Shown: piece by piece, positions 1 through 8,757 of the stretch | How positions within the stretch are numbered: the stretch's first letter is position 1 | How the letters are laid out: each line of letters begins with the position of its first letter | NCBI GenBank assembly: GCA_025232375.1 | Contig: CP060419.1 | Span: 2,169,001-2,233,000 of the forward strand | DNA: 64,000 bases | From: Pseudoxanthomonas sp. NC8 | GTDB lineage: Bacteria; Pseudomonadota; Gammaproteobacteria; Xanthomonadales; Xanthomonadaceae | Reading direction: 5' to 3' | Position numbers and translations under genes: made by a program | The notes under the pieces: model-generated | The model's database searches: none | What the model saw: the letters and a program-made list of their open reading frames with translations, nothing else | What the model was told of the DNA's origin: nothing

Positions 1-1058
1 CCCACCCTCGACGCGGCGGCGCTGGAAGCCAAGTACGCGCTGGCCAAGGGCCGGGCCAGGGCAACCATGGCTTCTACCTCGGCGCCAGCAACGACAACCT
101 CGAGGCCGTGCGCACGCTGGATCCGAAGTCGGCGCCGGGCATCAAGGTGTTCATGGGCGCCTCCACCGGCAACATGCTGGTCGACAACCCGGACACGCTC
201 GACGGCATCTTCCGCGAGGCACCCACGCCGATCATCACCCACTGCGAGGACACGCCGACCATCGACCGTACCCTCGCCGAGTTCAAGGCGAAGTACGGCG
301 AGGACGGCCTGATCCCGGGGATGCACCCCGACATCCGCTCGCGCGAGGCCTGCATCAAGTCGACCCGGCTGGCGCTGTCGCTGGCCCGCAAGCACGGCAC
401 CCGCCTGCACGTGCTGCACATCTCCACCGCCGACGAACTGGCGCTGTTCCAGCGCGGCCCGCTGGTGCATGCGGATGGCGCGCGCAAGCGCATCACCGCC
501 GAGACCTGCGTGCATTTCCTGCGCTTCGACCGCGCCGACTATGCGCGGCTGGGCAACTTCATCAAGTGCAATCCCGCGATCAAGGACGCTTCCGACCGCG
601 AAGCGCTGATCCAGGCTCTGGTCGACGACGTGGTCGACGTGCTGGCCACCGACCACGCGCCGCACACGCTGGAAGAGAAGCAGAAGCCCTACCAGCAGGC
701 GCCTTCGGGCCTGCCGCTGGTCCAGTACGCGCTGCTGGCCGCGATCGAACTGGTCCACGAGAAGCGGATGGACATCGCCCGCGTGGTCCAGAAGACCGCG
801 CACGCCCCGGCGCAGCTGTTCGATGTCAAGGAACGCGGCTACCTGCGCGAGGGCTACTGGGCCGACCTGGTGCTGGTCGACGACGTGCCACTGACCGTGC
901 GCCGCGAGGACGTGCTGTCCAAGTGCGGCTGGTCGCCGTTCGAGGGCACCACCTTCCGCTCCAGGATCGGCGCGACCTGGGTCAACGGCCGCATGGTCTG
1001 GAACGGCAGCGAGCTGATCGGCACGCCGGGCGGACGGCGCCTGGAATTCGACCGTTGA
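1..1058 (+). CDS. Dihydroorotase, 5' end outside the window, one frame break
   Basis: Cyclic amidohydrolase of the long dihydroorotase type, which closes carbamoyl-aspartate to dihydroorotate in pyrimidine synthesis. The window holds about the last 350 residues. The likely carboxylated lysine sits in GIKVFMGAST, the metal histidines in IITHCED and HVLHIST, and the catalytic aspartate in LATDHAPH. The N-terminal HxH metal site lies upstream of the window. The first 57 bases read in one frame (PTLDAAALEAKYALAKGRA) and the rest from about base 60 in another. One base is missing at GGCCAGGG, where GRAWGNHGFYLG is expected. The stop overlaps the next start as TGATG. The family is clear. Whether it is the housekeeping pyrC or a paralogue cannot be told here. 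Confidence 0.85.
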   Translation, partial: HPRRGGAGSQVRAGQGPGQGNHGFYLGASNDNLEAVRTLDPKSAPGIKVFMGASTGNMLVDNPDTLDGIFREAPTPIITHCEDTPTIDRTLAEFKAKYGEDGLIPGMHPDIRSREACIKSTRLALSLARKHGTRLHVLHISTADELALFQRGPLVHADGARKRITAETCVHFLRFDRADYARLGNFIKCNPAIKDASDREALIQALVDDVVDVLATDHAPHTLEEKQKPYQQAPSGLPLVQYALLAAIELVHEKRMDIARVVQKTAHAPAQLFDVKERGYLREGYWADLVLVDDVPLTVRREDVLSKCGWSPFEGTTFRSRIGATWVNGRMVWNGSELIGTPGGRRLEFDR

Positions 1059-1916
1059 TGCCGGCCATGCCTTGGCACCGGCGCCAGCCGGACGGGCACG
1101 CTGACACGCCTGCTGGCCCTGCTGCTGGCGGCGCTCGTTCCCGCCGCCAGCCTGGCCCAGTCCGATGACCGCGTGGCGTTCCCGCCCAGCGTGTCGCAGG
1201 GCGCGATGGTGCTGGGCAAGGTTCCGCCCGGCAGCCGCGTGGAATATGCCGGCCACACGCTGCGCACGACCGGCTACGGCACGGTGGTATTCGGCATCGG
1301 TCGCGACGAGACCGGTCCGGCCCGGGTGGTCGTGGTCCGTCCCGACGGAAGCAGGGTCGAGGCCAGCATCGCGGTGACCGCGCGCGACTGGCCCGTGCAG
1401 CGCGTCGATGGCGTGCCGCCGAAGACGGTCGACCCGCCGCCGGAGATCGCCGAACGGATCCGCCGTGAACAGGCCCAGGTCACCGCCGCGCGCGTGCGCG
1501 ACGACGACCGCGCCGATTTCGCCACGCCATTTGCGTGGCCGGTGCAGGGGCGGATCAGCGGCCGCTTCGGCAACCAGCGCGTCTACAACGGCAAGCCCGG
1601 CTCGCCGCATTCGGGCATGGACATCGCCGCGCCGAGCGGCACACCGGTGCTGGCACCCGCCGCCGGAATCGTCACCTTCGCCGCGCCGGACCTGTACCTC
1701 ACCGGCGGCACGCTGCTGCTGGACCACGGCTTCGGGATCAGCTCCAACTTCCTGCACCTGTCGCGGATCGACGTGAAGGTCGGCGACCGGATCGAGCAGG
1801 GCCAGGTGATCGGTGCAGTCGGTGCGACCGGGCGGGCGACCGGGCCGCACCTGCACTGGGGGATGAACTGGTTCGACGTGCGGATCGATCCGCTGCTCGT
1901 ACTGGATCGTCGCTGA
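1058..1916 (+). CDS. Secreted M23 (LytM-type) metallopeptidase, frame break near the start
   Basis: Zinc endopeptidase that cuts peptidoglycan cross-bridges in the periplasm. The C-terminal half is a complete M23 domain with [10 protein letters not shown] after a histidine (HxxxD zinc motif) and GPHLHWG (HxH). The N-terminal half has a beta-rich domain typical of this family. The signal peptide ([19 protein letters not shown]) is in frame with the body but has no start codon. ATG at 1058 or 1067 lies one frame away, and removing one T from CCTTGG at 1070-1075 joins them, giving about 285 residues. It follows the dihydroorotase with a TGATG overlap, so the two are probably co-transcribed. Confidence 0.85.
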
Positions 1917-1982
1917 GGGACGCGCCAGCGGTTCATCCATGCAGCGCGCGGCGGGCTCCTCCACCTCGCGCCGTTCACCGCA

Positions 1983-2909
1983 TCAGGGCGTGCCGCTGCC
2001 GCTGACGCTGGCCACCGCATCGTGCGGGTGCAGGCTCTCGAAGTGCGACACCGTGGCCGGTAGCGCTCGATCCGGGGATCGGCCGACAGGACCGAGGCGA
2101 CGCGGCGGGCGGCGTCCTCGCAGAACATCAGGTTGGCGGCGTTGAGCTCGGCGAAGGCCTGCTCGTCCTCGCGCTTGACCGCGGTCTGCACCGGCGTGCC
2201 CAGCGAGGCCTCCAGCGCGTCGATCAATGCCACCAGCGGCAGCTCGTCGAACTGCGGACGCAGCTCGATCTTCACCTTGGCCTAGCTGCGCTGCGCGTGC
2301 GGGGTGGCGGCCATGCCGCGTTCGGACGCGAGCCAGTCACGGACCGCATCGACGGAAACCGGCTGCGCACCGGTGAAGTCCTCGCCGAAGCGCGCGGCAT
2401 TGGCCTGTCGCGACAGCGCCGCCGAACACGGGCAGGTGCTCGAATATTCCAGGCCGAAGCCGAGCTGCAGCTTCAGGTGGCCGTCCTCGAGCACGGCCTC
2501 GATCTCCACCGGGTAGCGCTTCCAGCCGGCGTTGTCACTGCGCAGCGCCCGGCGCAGCAGCAGCGCTTCGTAACGCACGCGCAGGCGCGCGCGCGACGAC
2601 AGGCCAGCCTGGGAATCCACGCTGCCCTGCAGGACATGGCGCAGCCCGGCCGGAGTGATTTCGTGCCGGGCCAGCTCCTGCTGCAGGCGCATGTACAGGC
2701 GCGACATGTGGATGCCGCGCTCGCCGGCCTGCTTCAGGTCCACCGACAGGTCCACCTGGGCGGCGACCTTGGACATGGCCACCGGCACCGTCGGAAACAC
2801 GCACCGGCAGGGCGATGCCCTCCATGCCGACCCAGTCCAGCGGACGCGCCGGGGTGGCGGGCTGGTGGGCGACGTCGGGCAGCATGGCAACGGGAACGGG
2901 AACGGACAT
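1983..2909 (-). CDS. folE2: GTP cyclohydrolase FolE2 (type IB), broken by errors
   Basis: Makes dihydroneopterin triphosphate from GTP, the first step of folate synthesis. The IB enzyme does not depend strictly on zinc and in many bacteria is used under zinc shortage. The reading [23 protein letters not shown] and [13 protein letters not shown] (active-site CPCS cysteine) through to [20 protein letters not shown] identifies it. About 308 residues. Three defects interrupt it: one extra base near 2775, an in-frame TAG at 2282-2284 (read as CAG if CCTAG is really CCTGG), and a missing base near 2062. Start ATG is at 2907-2909. It converges with the M23 gene. Confidence 0.9.
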
Positions 2910-3086
2910 TGGGGGTTCGCTTGGGAATGCCGGGGAGGCAGCGCCCGCATGGGCCTGCGGGTCCGTGCTCGCCGCGTGGCGCTCAAACCGGACCAATCGG
3001 GGACGGATTGTAGCCGCTGGGATTGGCCCGGCCGCCCGGCGCCATGCAACGCAGCGTCGCACGGCGCGGCGGCGCTGCGCTCCGGT

Positions 3087-3806
3087 TCAGCCGCGCGCGG
3101 CCCGCCAGCTGCGCCAGAGCAGGTGCAGCGGATGCGCGCCGGCTGGACCGTGCGACCGGCGGCGGCCTGCTCCAGCCGGCGCCGGGCCAGGCTCGACCAC
3201 AGGCGCCGCGGCCTCGATCCAGTGCGCGCCGGTAAGGCCGCGAGCAGGTCGCGCGCCCAGGCCCGCTGCGCCTGTTCCCGTTCCGCCGTGCCCTCTTCCG
3301 CAGGCTGGCACGACTGCGGCACAGCGCCCAGCCCGGTTTCGGCCAGACGGGCCGCCAGCACCTGCGCCGCCACGCCCTCCGTGGCGGGGACCGGGCCGCC
3401 GAGCACTGCAGTTTCGACTTCGGCCACTGCCGCGGCGTAGGGCGCCAGGACGGCGAAAGCCGCGCCCGCGTCGACCGGCTGGCCACGCGCATCGGTCAGC
3501 GCCGGCAGCGCCTCGGCCAATCGGGCCCATGCCGCCGGCACCGGTTCGAGCAGCCGTCCGAGCGGATGCCGCGAGCGATGCCCGGCCCAGTCGCGCAGCT
3601 CGGTGGCCCACCAGCCCAACTTGGCGTCGGCCGGCAGCGGATCGCCGGCGACGTTGAGGATGTCGTCGAACTCCTGCAGCAGCGCGAACTAAGGCCAGCA
3701 CGCGCGTGCGTTCGCCTTCCGGCACGAACACCTCGGCCACGGCCCACTCGGGCCAGCGGGCGCGCCATTTGTCGATGAAGCTGTCGAGGGCGGTCGGTAC
3801 GGTCAT
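3087..3806 (-). CDS. Squalene/phytoene synthase-like protein, several frame breaks
   Basis: About 240 residues. The start MTVPTALDSFIDKWRARWPE and the restored stretch RVLAWFALLQEFDDILNVAGD resemble the trans-isoprenyl head-to-head synthase fold of COG1562-type proteins found beside ubiG in xanthomonads. Substrate unknown. CTAAGG at 3689-3694 stands where CCAGG is expected. Undoing it restores the Trp-Phe frame. Two or three further indels near 3130-3245 change frame and return, so the first and last segments share one frame and end at TGA 3087-3089 (LHLLWRSWRAARG). The assignment rests on neighbourhood and weak motif likeness, and the Asp-rich motifs are not obvious. Confidence 0.5.
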   Translation of the reverse strand: MTVPTALDSFIDKWRARWPEWAVAEVFVPEGERTRVLALVRAAAGVRRHPQRRRRSAAGRRQVGLVGHRAARLGRASLAASARTAARTGAGGMGPIGRGAAGADRCAWPAGRRGRGFRRPGALRRGSGRSRNCSARRPGPRHGGRGGAGAGGPSGRNRAGRCAAVVPACGRGHGGTGTGAAGLGARPARGLTGAHWIEAAAPVVEPGPAPAGAGRRRSHGPAGAHPLHLLWRSWRAARG

Positions 3807-3926
3807 TGCCGGATGCGTGGTGCGTGGGCCGGTGAGCCGGCCGTGGGGGAAGTTTCTTGCCTCGCCGGGCCGGCGACGCGGTGCCGCCGCGCCCGGGCGC
3901 CCGGCTCCGCCGGCGGGAGCGTGCGC

Positions 3927-4614
3927 CTACGACAGCGGCCAGGCGCCGGGATCGACCAGTGCGTGGGGCCGGGTGGCCATCGCGTCGGCCTGCCAGGTTT
4001 CCGGGTCGTCGCCGTCCAGCCGGTAACCCCGGGTAACGGCGATGGAGCGCATGCCGGCCGCGCGCGCGGCGACCACGTCCCGCTCGTCGTCGCCGACATA
4101 GACGCAGTCGCCCGGGGCGACGCCGAGCTGCCTGGCCGCTTCCAGCAACGGCAGCGGATGCGGCTTCTTCTCGGCGTAGGTGTCGCCTCCTACCAGCACC
4201 GCGCAGCGCTGTTGCCAATCGAGGGCGGCGACCACGTCGCGGGGTAAGGTACTCGGCCTTGTTGGTGATGATGCCCCAGCGCGCGCCGTCGCCCTCCAGC
4301 GCGTCGAGCATCGCGGCGATGCCATCGAACAGCGCGCTGTGGCGGCCGAGCTCCTCGCGGTACACCTGCAGGAACTCGGGCACCAGCGCATCGCGCCCGT
4401 CCTCGTCCAGCTCCGGGAACACCGCCGCGACCATCGCCCGCGCGCCACGCGACACGTGCTGGCGCAGCATCGCCGCGTCCACCGGTGGCAGGCTGCGTAC
4501 GGCGAGCATCCGGTTGGCGGTGGCAACCATGTCCGGCGCGCTGTCGAGCAGCGTGCCGTCGAGGTCGAACAGCGCCACGCGCGGGAAGCGCGGCGTTACC
4601 GGTGCCACGCCCAT
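3927..4614 (-). CDS. HAD-family phosphatase (Gph/MupP type), one frame break
   Basis: Haloacid-dehalogenase phosphatase with the nucleophile motif [16 protein letters not shown] near the N-terminus, GIITNKAEY (motif II) and VGDDERDV (motif IV). About 228 residues. Usually labelled phosphoglycolate phosphatase. In Pseudomonas the same position next to ubiG and the TRZ hydrolase holds MupP, a MurNAc-6-phosphate phosphatase of cell-wall recycling, so either role is possible. One frame break sits at GGTAAGG (4244-4250), where CCTGGCC-like sequence is expected on the coding strand. The start lies one base after the ubiG stop, so translation is probably coupled. Confidence 0.8.
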
Positions 4615-4615
4615 G

Positions 4616-5370
4616 TCAGGCCTCCGCCTTGGCCGCGCAGGCCAGGTAGTTCACTCCGGTACGGCGGGACAGCGATGCGCGCTGGCGCAGCGGGTCGTAG
4701 AACAGGCCGCTGACATCCTCGATCTGCAGGTCCGCCTCGCGCAGCCAGGCCGACAGTTCGGACGGACGGATGAAGTCGGCGTAGCGGTGCGTGCCCTTGG
4801 GCAGCAGCTGCGCGATGTATTCGGCGCCGACGATGGCCAGCGCGAACGCCGCCGGGGTGCGGTTGAGCGTGGACAGGAACAGGCGTCCGCCCGGACGCAG
4901 CAGCGTGGCGCAGGCGGCGATGATCGCGGCCGGATCGGGCACGTGCTCGAGCATCTCCATGCAGGTGATCGCGTCGAAACTCCCGGGACGCTCGGCAGCC
5001 AGCGCCTCCACTGCCTTGACCTTGGTAGTCGACCTTCACCCCGGATTCGAGCGAATGCAGGCGGCCGACCTTGACCAGCTCCGGCGCCAGGTCGATCGCG
5101 GTGACCTGCGCGCCGGCCTTGGCCAGCGCTTCGCTGAGCAGGCCGCCGCCGCAGCCGACATCGAGCACGTTCATGCCCTGGAGGCCGCTGTTGCCGGCCA
5201 GCGAAGCACCGGGCAGCGACGCGCGCGCCTTCACGTATTCCAGGCGCACCGGGTTGAGCACGTGCAGCGCGCGCTGGGGACCGTCCGGGTCCCACCAGCG
5301 GTTGGCCAGTGCGGCGAACTTGTCCAGTTCGGCCTTGGTGGTAGTTGGCGGACGTCTCTGCGTGGGTCAT
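4616..5370 (-). CDS. ubiG: Ubiquinone biosynthesis O-methyltransferase UbiG, two frame breaks
   Basis: SAM-dependent class I methyltransferase that carries out both O-methylations of ubiquinone synthesis. Recognised from [19 protein letters not shown] after repair, [15 protein letters not shown] (SAM-binding motif I), [13 protein letters not shown] and [16 protein letters not shown]. About 250 residues, the usual length. Two extra bases break the frame, both at CCAGG read as CCAAGG on the coding strand (plus-strand CCTTGG at 5333-5338 and 5020-5025). Start ATG at 5368-5370 lies 59 bases after the upstream deaminase stop. It is followed directly by the HAD phosphatase. Confidence 0.93.
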
Positions 5371-5429
5371 GGCGGCGTTCTCCGGCGACCGTCGTTGCGC
5401 GTGCGCGCGAACCTCGATCGATGATGCAT

Positions 5430-6786
5430 CTACTGGATGTGGATCGTGGCGATCCGTGCACGCCACTGGCGCGCGTTGGCGATCAGGGCGGCGGTGTCGA
5501 TGTCGACCAGCTCGCGCTGGTCGAGCTTGCGCCGCCCGGCGATCCAGACGTCGGTCACCTGCTGGCGACCGGTGGCATAGACCAGTTGCGACAGCACGTG
5601 GTGCAGCGGCTGGGTTTCCAGCGCAGACAGGTCGACGCAGACCAGGTCGGCCTCCTTGCCCGGCTCGATCGAGCCGGTGCGGTCGCCGAAACCGAGCGCG
5701 CGCGCGCCGCCGAGGGTCGCCGCGCGCAGCGCGGTGGCCGCATCCAGCGCGGTGGCGTCGTTGGCCACGGCCTTGGTAGGAGCGCGGCCGTGCGCAGTTC
5801 GCCGAACATGTCCAGGTCGTTGTTGCTGGCGCAGCCGTCGGTGCCGATCGCCCGGGTTCACGCCGGCACGCTGCAACGCGCAGGCCGGGCAGAAGCCCGA
5901 GGCGAGCTTGAGGTTGGACTCGGCGCAGTGGGCCACGTGCACGCCACGCTCGGCGCACAGGTGGATCTCCGCCTCGGTCAGCTGGGTCATGTGCACCGCG
6001 ATGAGGCGATCACTGACCAGCCCAAGCCGGTCCAGCCGCGCCAGCGGGCGCTGGCCGTACTCCTTCAGCGAGTCGGCGATCTCCTGCGCGGTCTCGTGGG
6101 TGTGCAGGTGCACCTGCATGTCGAGCTGGTCGGACAGCATCCGCACCCGCTCGAAGTTGGCGTCGCTGACCGTGTACGGCGCATGCGGCGCGAATGAAGT
6201 GGAGACCAGCGCGTCGTCGCGCCAGGCGTCGTGGACCTCGCCGGCCTTGTCGAAGTACTCGTCGTCGCTGCGCGCCCAGGCCGTGGGGAAGTTGATCACC
6301 GGCAGGCCGACCAGCGCACGGAAGCCATGGCGCTTGTAGACCGCGGCCTGCACGTCCGGGAAGTAGTAGTTCTCGTTGGCGCAGGTGGTACCGCCGCGCA
6401 GCATCTCGGCGATCGCGGGGCCATGCCATCGGCGACGAACTCCGGGCCGATCACCGCCGCCTCGACCGGCCAGATGTGCTGCTGCAGCCAGGTCATCAGC
6501 GGCAGGTCGTCGGCGACGCCGCGCAGCAGGGTCATGGGGTTGTGGGTGTGGGCGTTGACCAGGCCCGGGATCAGCGCCGCATCCGGGCGCTGCACCAATT
6601 CGGTCGCTGCGAACCGCGAACGCGCCTGAGCGGTCGGCAGCACGGCGACGATGCGCCCCCGGAAACGGCGACGGCGTGATCCTCCAGGACCACGCCGTGC
6701 GGTTCGACCGGGACCACCCAGCCGGCTTCGATGAGCAGGTCGCAGGCCTGCAGTTCGGGCGCATCGCGCAGACCGGCTTCACTCAT
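5430..6786 (-). CDS. TRZ/ATZ amidohydrolase, probable MTA/SAH deaminase, frame breaks
   Basis: Metal-dependent amidohydrolase with [17 protein letters not shown] (HxH site), [25 protein letters not shown] and the expected TDG..SNND region after repair. About 450 residues. Neighbourhood and sequence match Pseudomonas PA3170, described as a 5'-methylthioadenosine deaminase, so a role in clearing MTA or S-adenosylhomocysteine beside the SAM-consuming UbiG is plausible. Frame breaks lie near 6660, 6420, 5855 and 5773. At 5773 GGTAGG appears where GGCCAGG is expected. Its stop is 60 bases before ubiG, so the two are probably one operon. Confidence 0.8.
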
Positions 6787-6790
6787 CGGC

Positions 6791-7358
6791 TTACTTCACC
6801 CGCGAGACGTATTCGCCCGAGCGGGTGTCGACCTTGATCACCTCGTCCTTGGCCGACGAACAGCGGCACGCGGACCACCGCGCCGGTTTCCAGCGTGGCC
6901 GGCTTGCCGCCGCCACCGGAGGTGTCGCCGCGCACGCCCGGATCGGTTTCCACGATCTTCAGCTCGACGAAGTTCGGCGGAGTGACCTGGATCGGCGAGC
7001 CGTTGAACAGGGTCACCACGCACTCTTCCTCGCCCTTGAGCCACTTGGCGGCGTCGCCGACGCCGGCCTTGTCGGCCTGCACCTGCTCGAAGCTCTCCTG
7101 CTGCATGAAGTGCCAGTACTCGCCATCCGAGTACAGGTACTGCATGTCGGTATCGACCACGTCGGCCGCTTCCAGCGAGTCGGTCGACTTCATGGTGACT
7201 TCCTGCACGCGGCCGGTGCGGATCTGGCGGTACTTCACCGGGTGAAGGCCTTGGCCCTTGCCCGGCTTGACGTACTCGGTATCGGTGATGATCGAGGGTT
7301 CGTTGTTGACCAGGATCTTCATCCCGTTCTTGACGTCGTTCATGCCGTAAGAGGCCAT
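6791..7358 (-). CDS. efp: Elongation factor P
   Basis: EF-P binds ribosomes stalled on polyproline and restores peptide bond formation. The N-terminal KOW-like domain carries EYVKPGKGQ with the lysine at position 34, the residue beta-lysylated by EpmA/EpmB in E. coli. The central and C-terminal OB domains follow ([19 protein letters not shown]). 188 residues after repair. A CCAGG read as CCAAGG just after Lys34 shifts the frame, and a nearby missing G restores it. One more extra base near 6856 breaks the last 20 residues (expected [18 protein letters not shown]). A good AAGGAG Shine-Dalgarno lies five bases before ATG. Confidence 0.95.
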
Positions 7359-7363
7359 GGGAA

Positions 7364-7369
7364 CTCCTT
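7364..7369 (-). promoter_or_regulatory. Ribosome binding site of efp
   Basis: Coding-strand AAGGAG, five bases upstream of ATG at 7358. This confirms the efp start over the open reading that continues far upstream. Confidence 0.8.
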
Positions 7370-7464
7370 GGGGGTATGGCGGGCCACCGCGGAAGACGGC
7401 GGCCGGGCAGGTAGAATGCGGGGGAGCCCGCCGGAGCCCGGCAGGCATGTCTTCCAGACCGCAC

Positions 7465-8517
7465 ATGATACCTGCAGCCCCCTGACCCTGCAGCGGGAAC
7501 CGGTTCCGGCGCCCGCCCCGCCCCTGTCCGCCCCCGTGCCGCGCTGGCAACGCCTGTGGCGCGAGGCCGTGCGCGACCCGCGCGAGCTGCTGGGCCTGCT
7601 CGGCCTGGACACGGCCGCCGCCGGCATTTCCGACGCCGCCGCCGCGCAGTTCCCGATGCGGGTGCCGCGGGGCTTCCTCGCCCGGATGCGTCCCGGCGAC
7701 CTTGGCCGATCCGCTGCTGCGCCAGGTCCTGCCGGTCGATGCGGAACAGCAGGTCGTGCCCGGTTTCAGCCTCGATGCGGTCGGCGACGGCGCGGCGAAG
7801 AAGGCCGACGGCGTGATCCAGAAGTACCGCGGCCGCGCCCTGCTGGTGGCCACCGGCAGCTGCGCGGTGAACTGCCGCTACTGCTTCCGCCGCCACTTTC
7901 CCTACGCGGACGAGACCGCCGCGCGCGACGGCTGGGCCGGTGCGGTCGCCTCGATCGCCGCCGATCCCACGATCGACGAGGTGATCCTCTCCGGCGGAGA
8001 TCCGCTGTCGCTGGCCACGCCCAAGCTGGCCGAACTGACCGCGCAGCTGGCCAGCATTCCGCACATCCGCCGCCTGCGCATCCACAGCCGCCTGCCGGTG
8101 GTCCTGCCCGAGCGCGTCGACGCCGCACTGCTGCAGTGGCTGTCCGCCCTGCCTTGGCCGGTGGCCTTCGTGATCCACGCCAACCACGCCAACGAATTCG
8201 ACGCCTCGGTCGATGCGGCGCTGGCCGCGCTGCGGGGCGCCGGGGTGCAGCTGCTCAATAAGGCCGTGCTGCTGCGCGGGGTCAACGACAGCGTCGAGGC
8301 GCTGGCCGCCCTGTCCACGCGCAGCTTCGCCGCCGGCGTGCTGCCCTACTACCTGCACCAGCTCGACCGGGTCGAAGGCGTGGCCCACTTCGAGGTCCCC
8401 GACGACGAGGCCCGCGCCCTGCATGCGGCGCTGGCCGCGCGCCTGTCCGGCTACCTGGTGCCGAAGCTGGTCCGCGAGGTGGGGCGATACCGGCAAGCGC
8501 CCGCTGTAACACCATAG
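7465..8517 (+). CDS. epmB: EF-P (R)-beta-lysine aminomutase EpmB, two frame breaks
   Basis: Radical-SAM lysine 2,3-aminomutase that makes (R)-beta-lysine, which EpmA attaches to EF-P. The cluster motif is [15 protein letters not shown] (CxxxCxxC). PLP and SAM regions follow ([41 protein letters not shown]). About 350 residues. An extra T in CCTTGG (7700-7705) splits GDL from [10 protein letters not shown]. Near the start, ATG 7465 joins the body only if one C is added to the run at about 7480. It is divergent from efp, its pathway partner. No epmA lies in the window. Confidence 0.92.
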
Positions 8518-8650
8518 GCCAACGCGAACACTGGGCCGCGAAATCACGCCGGCTTCGGCCCGCTCCCCGCTTTACGGCTCCGCCCTCGGCGCAACGTCCC
8601 GTCCAGAAACTGATGTCGCGCGTCCAGAGCGCCGGAAGCGACGTCGCGGT

Positions 8651-8716
8651 GCCTGTCGGAGGGAAATCTAAGGAGGAGGCGCCGCAGGGCACCGGGGCAC
8701 ATTCCCTCCGACAGGC
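8651..8716. repeat. Perfect 15-bp inverted repeat between convergent genes
   Basis: GCCTGTCGGAGGGAA at 8651-8665 is exactly mirrored by TTCCCTCCGACAGGC at 8702-8716, with a 36-base GC-rich loop. It lies in the 240-base gap between the convergent epmB and rlmD genes. There is no T-run, so it is not a classic terminator. It may be a REP-like palindrome or act as a bidirectional mRNA end. Nothing else is seen in the gap 8518-8757. Confidence 0.75.
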
Positions 8717-8757
8717 GCCGTGGCATCGCCTCGGCGCGCATGCAACCAGCCGCGGCA

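Noticed and set aside
2282..3619. Fusion of the synthase-like protein with FolE2 in one open frame
   Set aside because: The middle of that frame is nonsense; FolE2 has its own ATG at 2909 and the upstream gene its own stop at 3087 in the corrected frames.
6783..7853. EF-P with a 170-residue N-terminal extension
   Set aside because: The true start has a good Shine-Dalgarno and family-standard N-terminus; the extension is non-homologous read-through.
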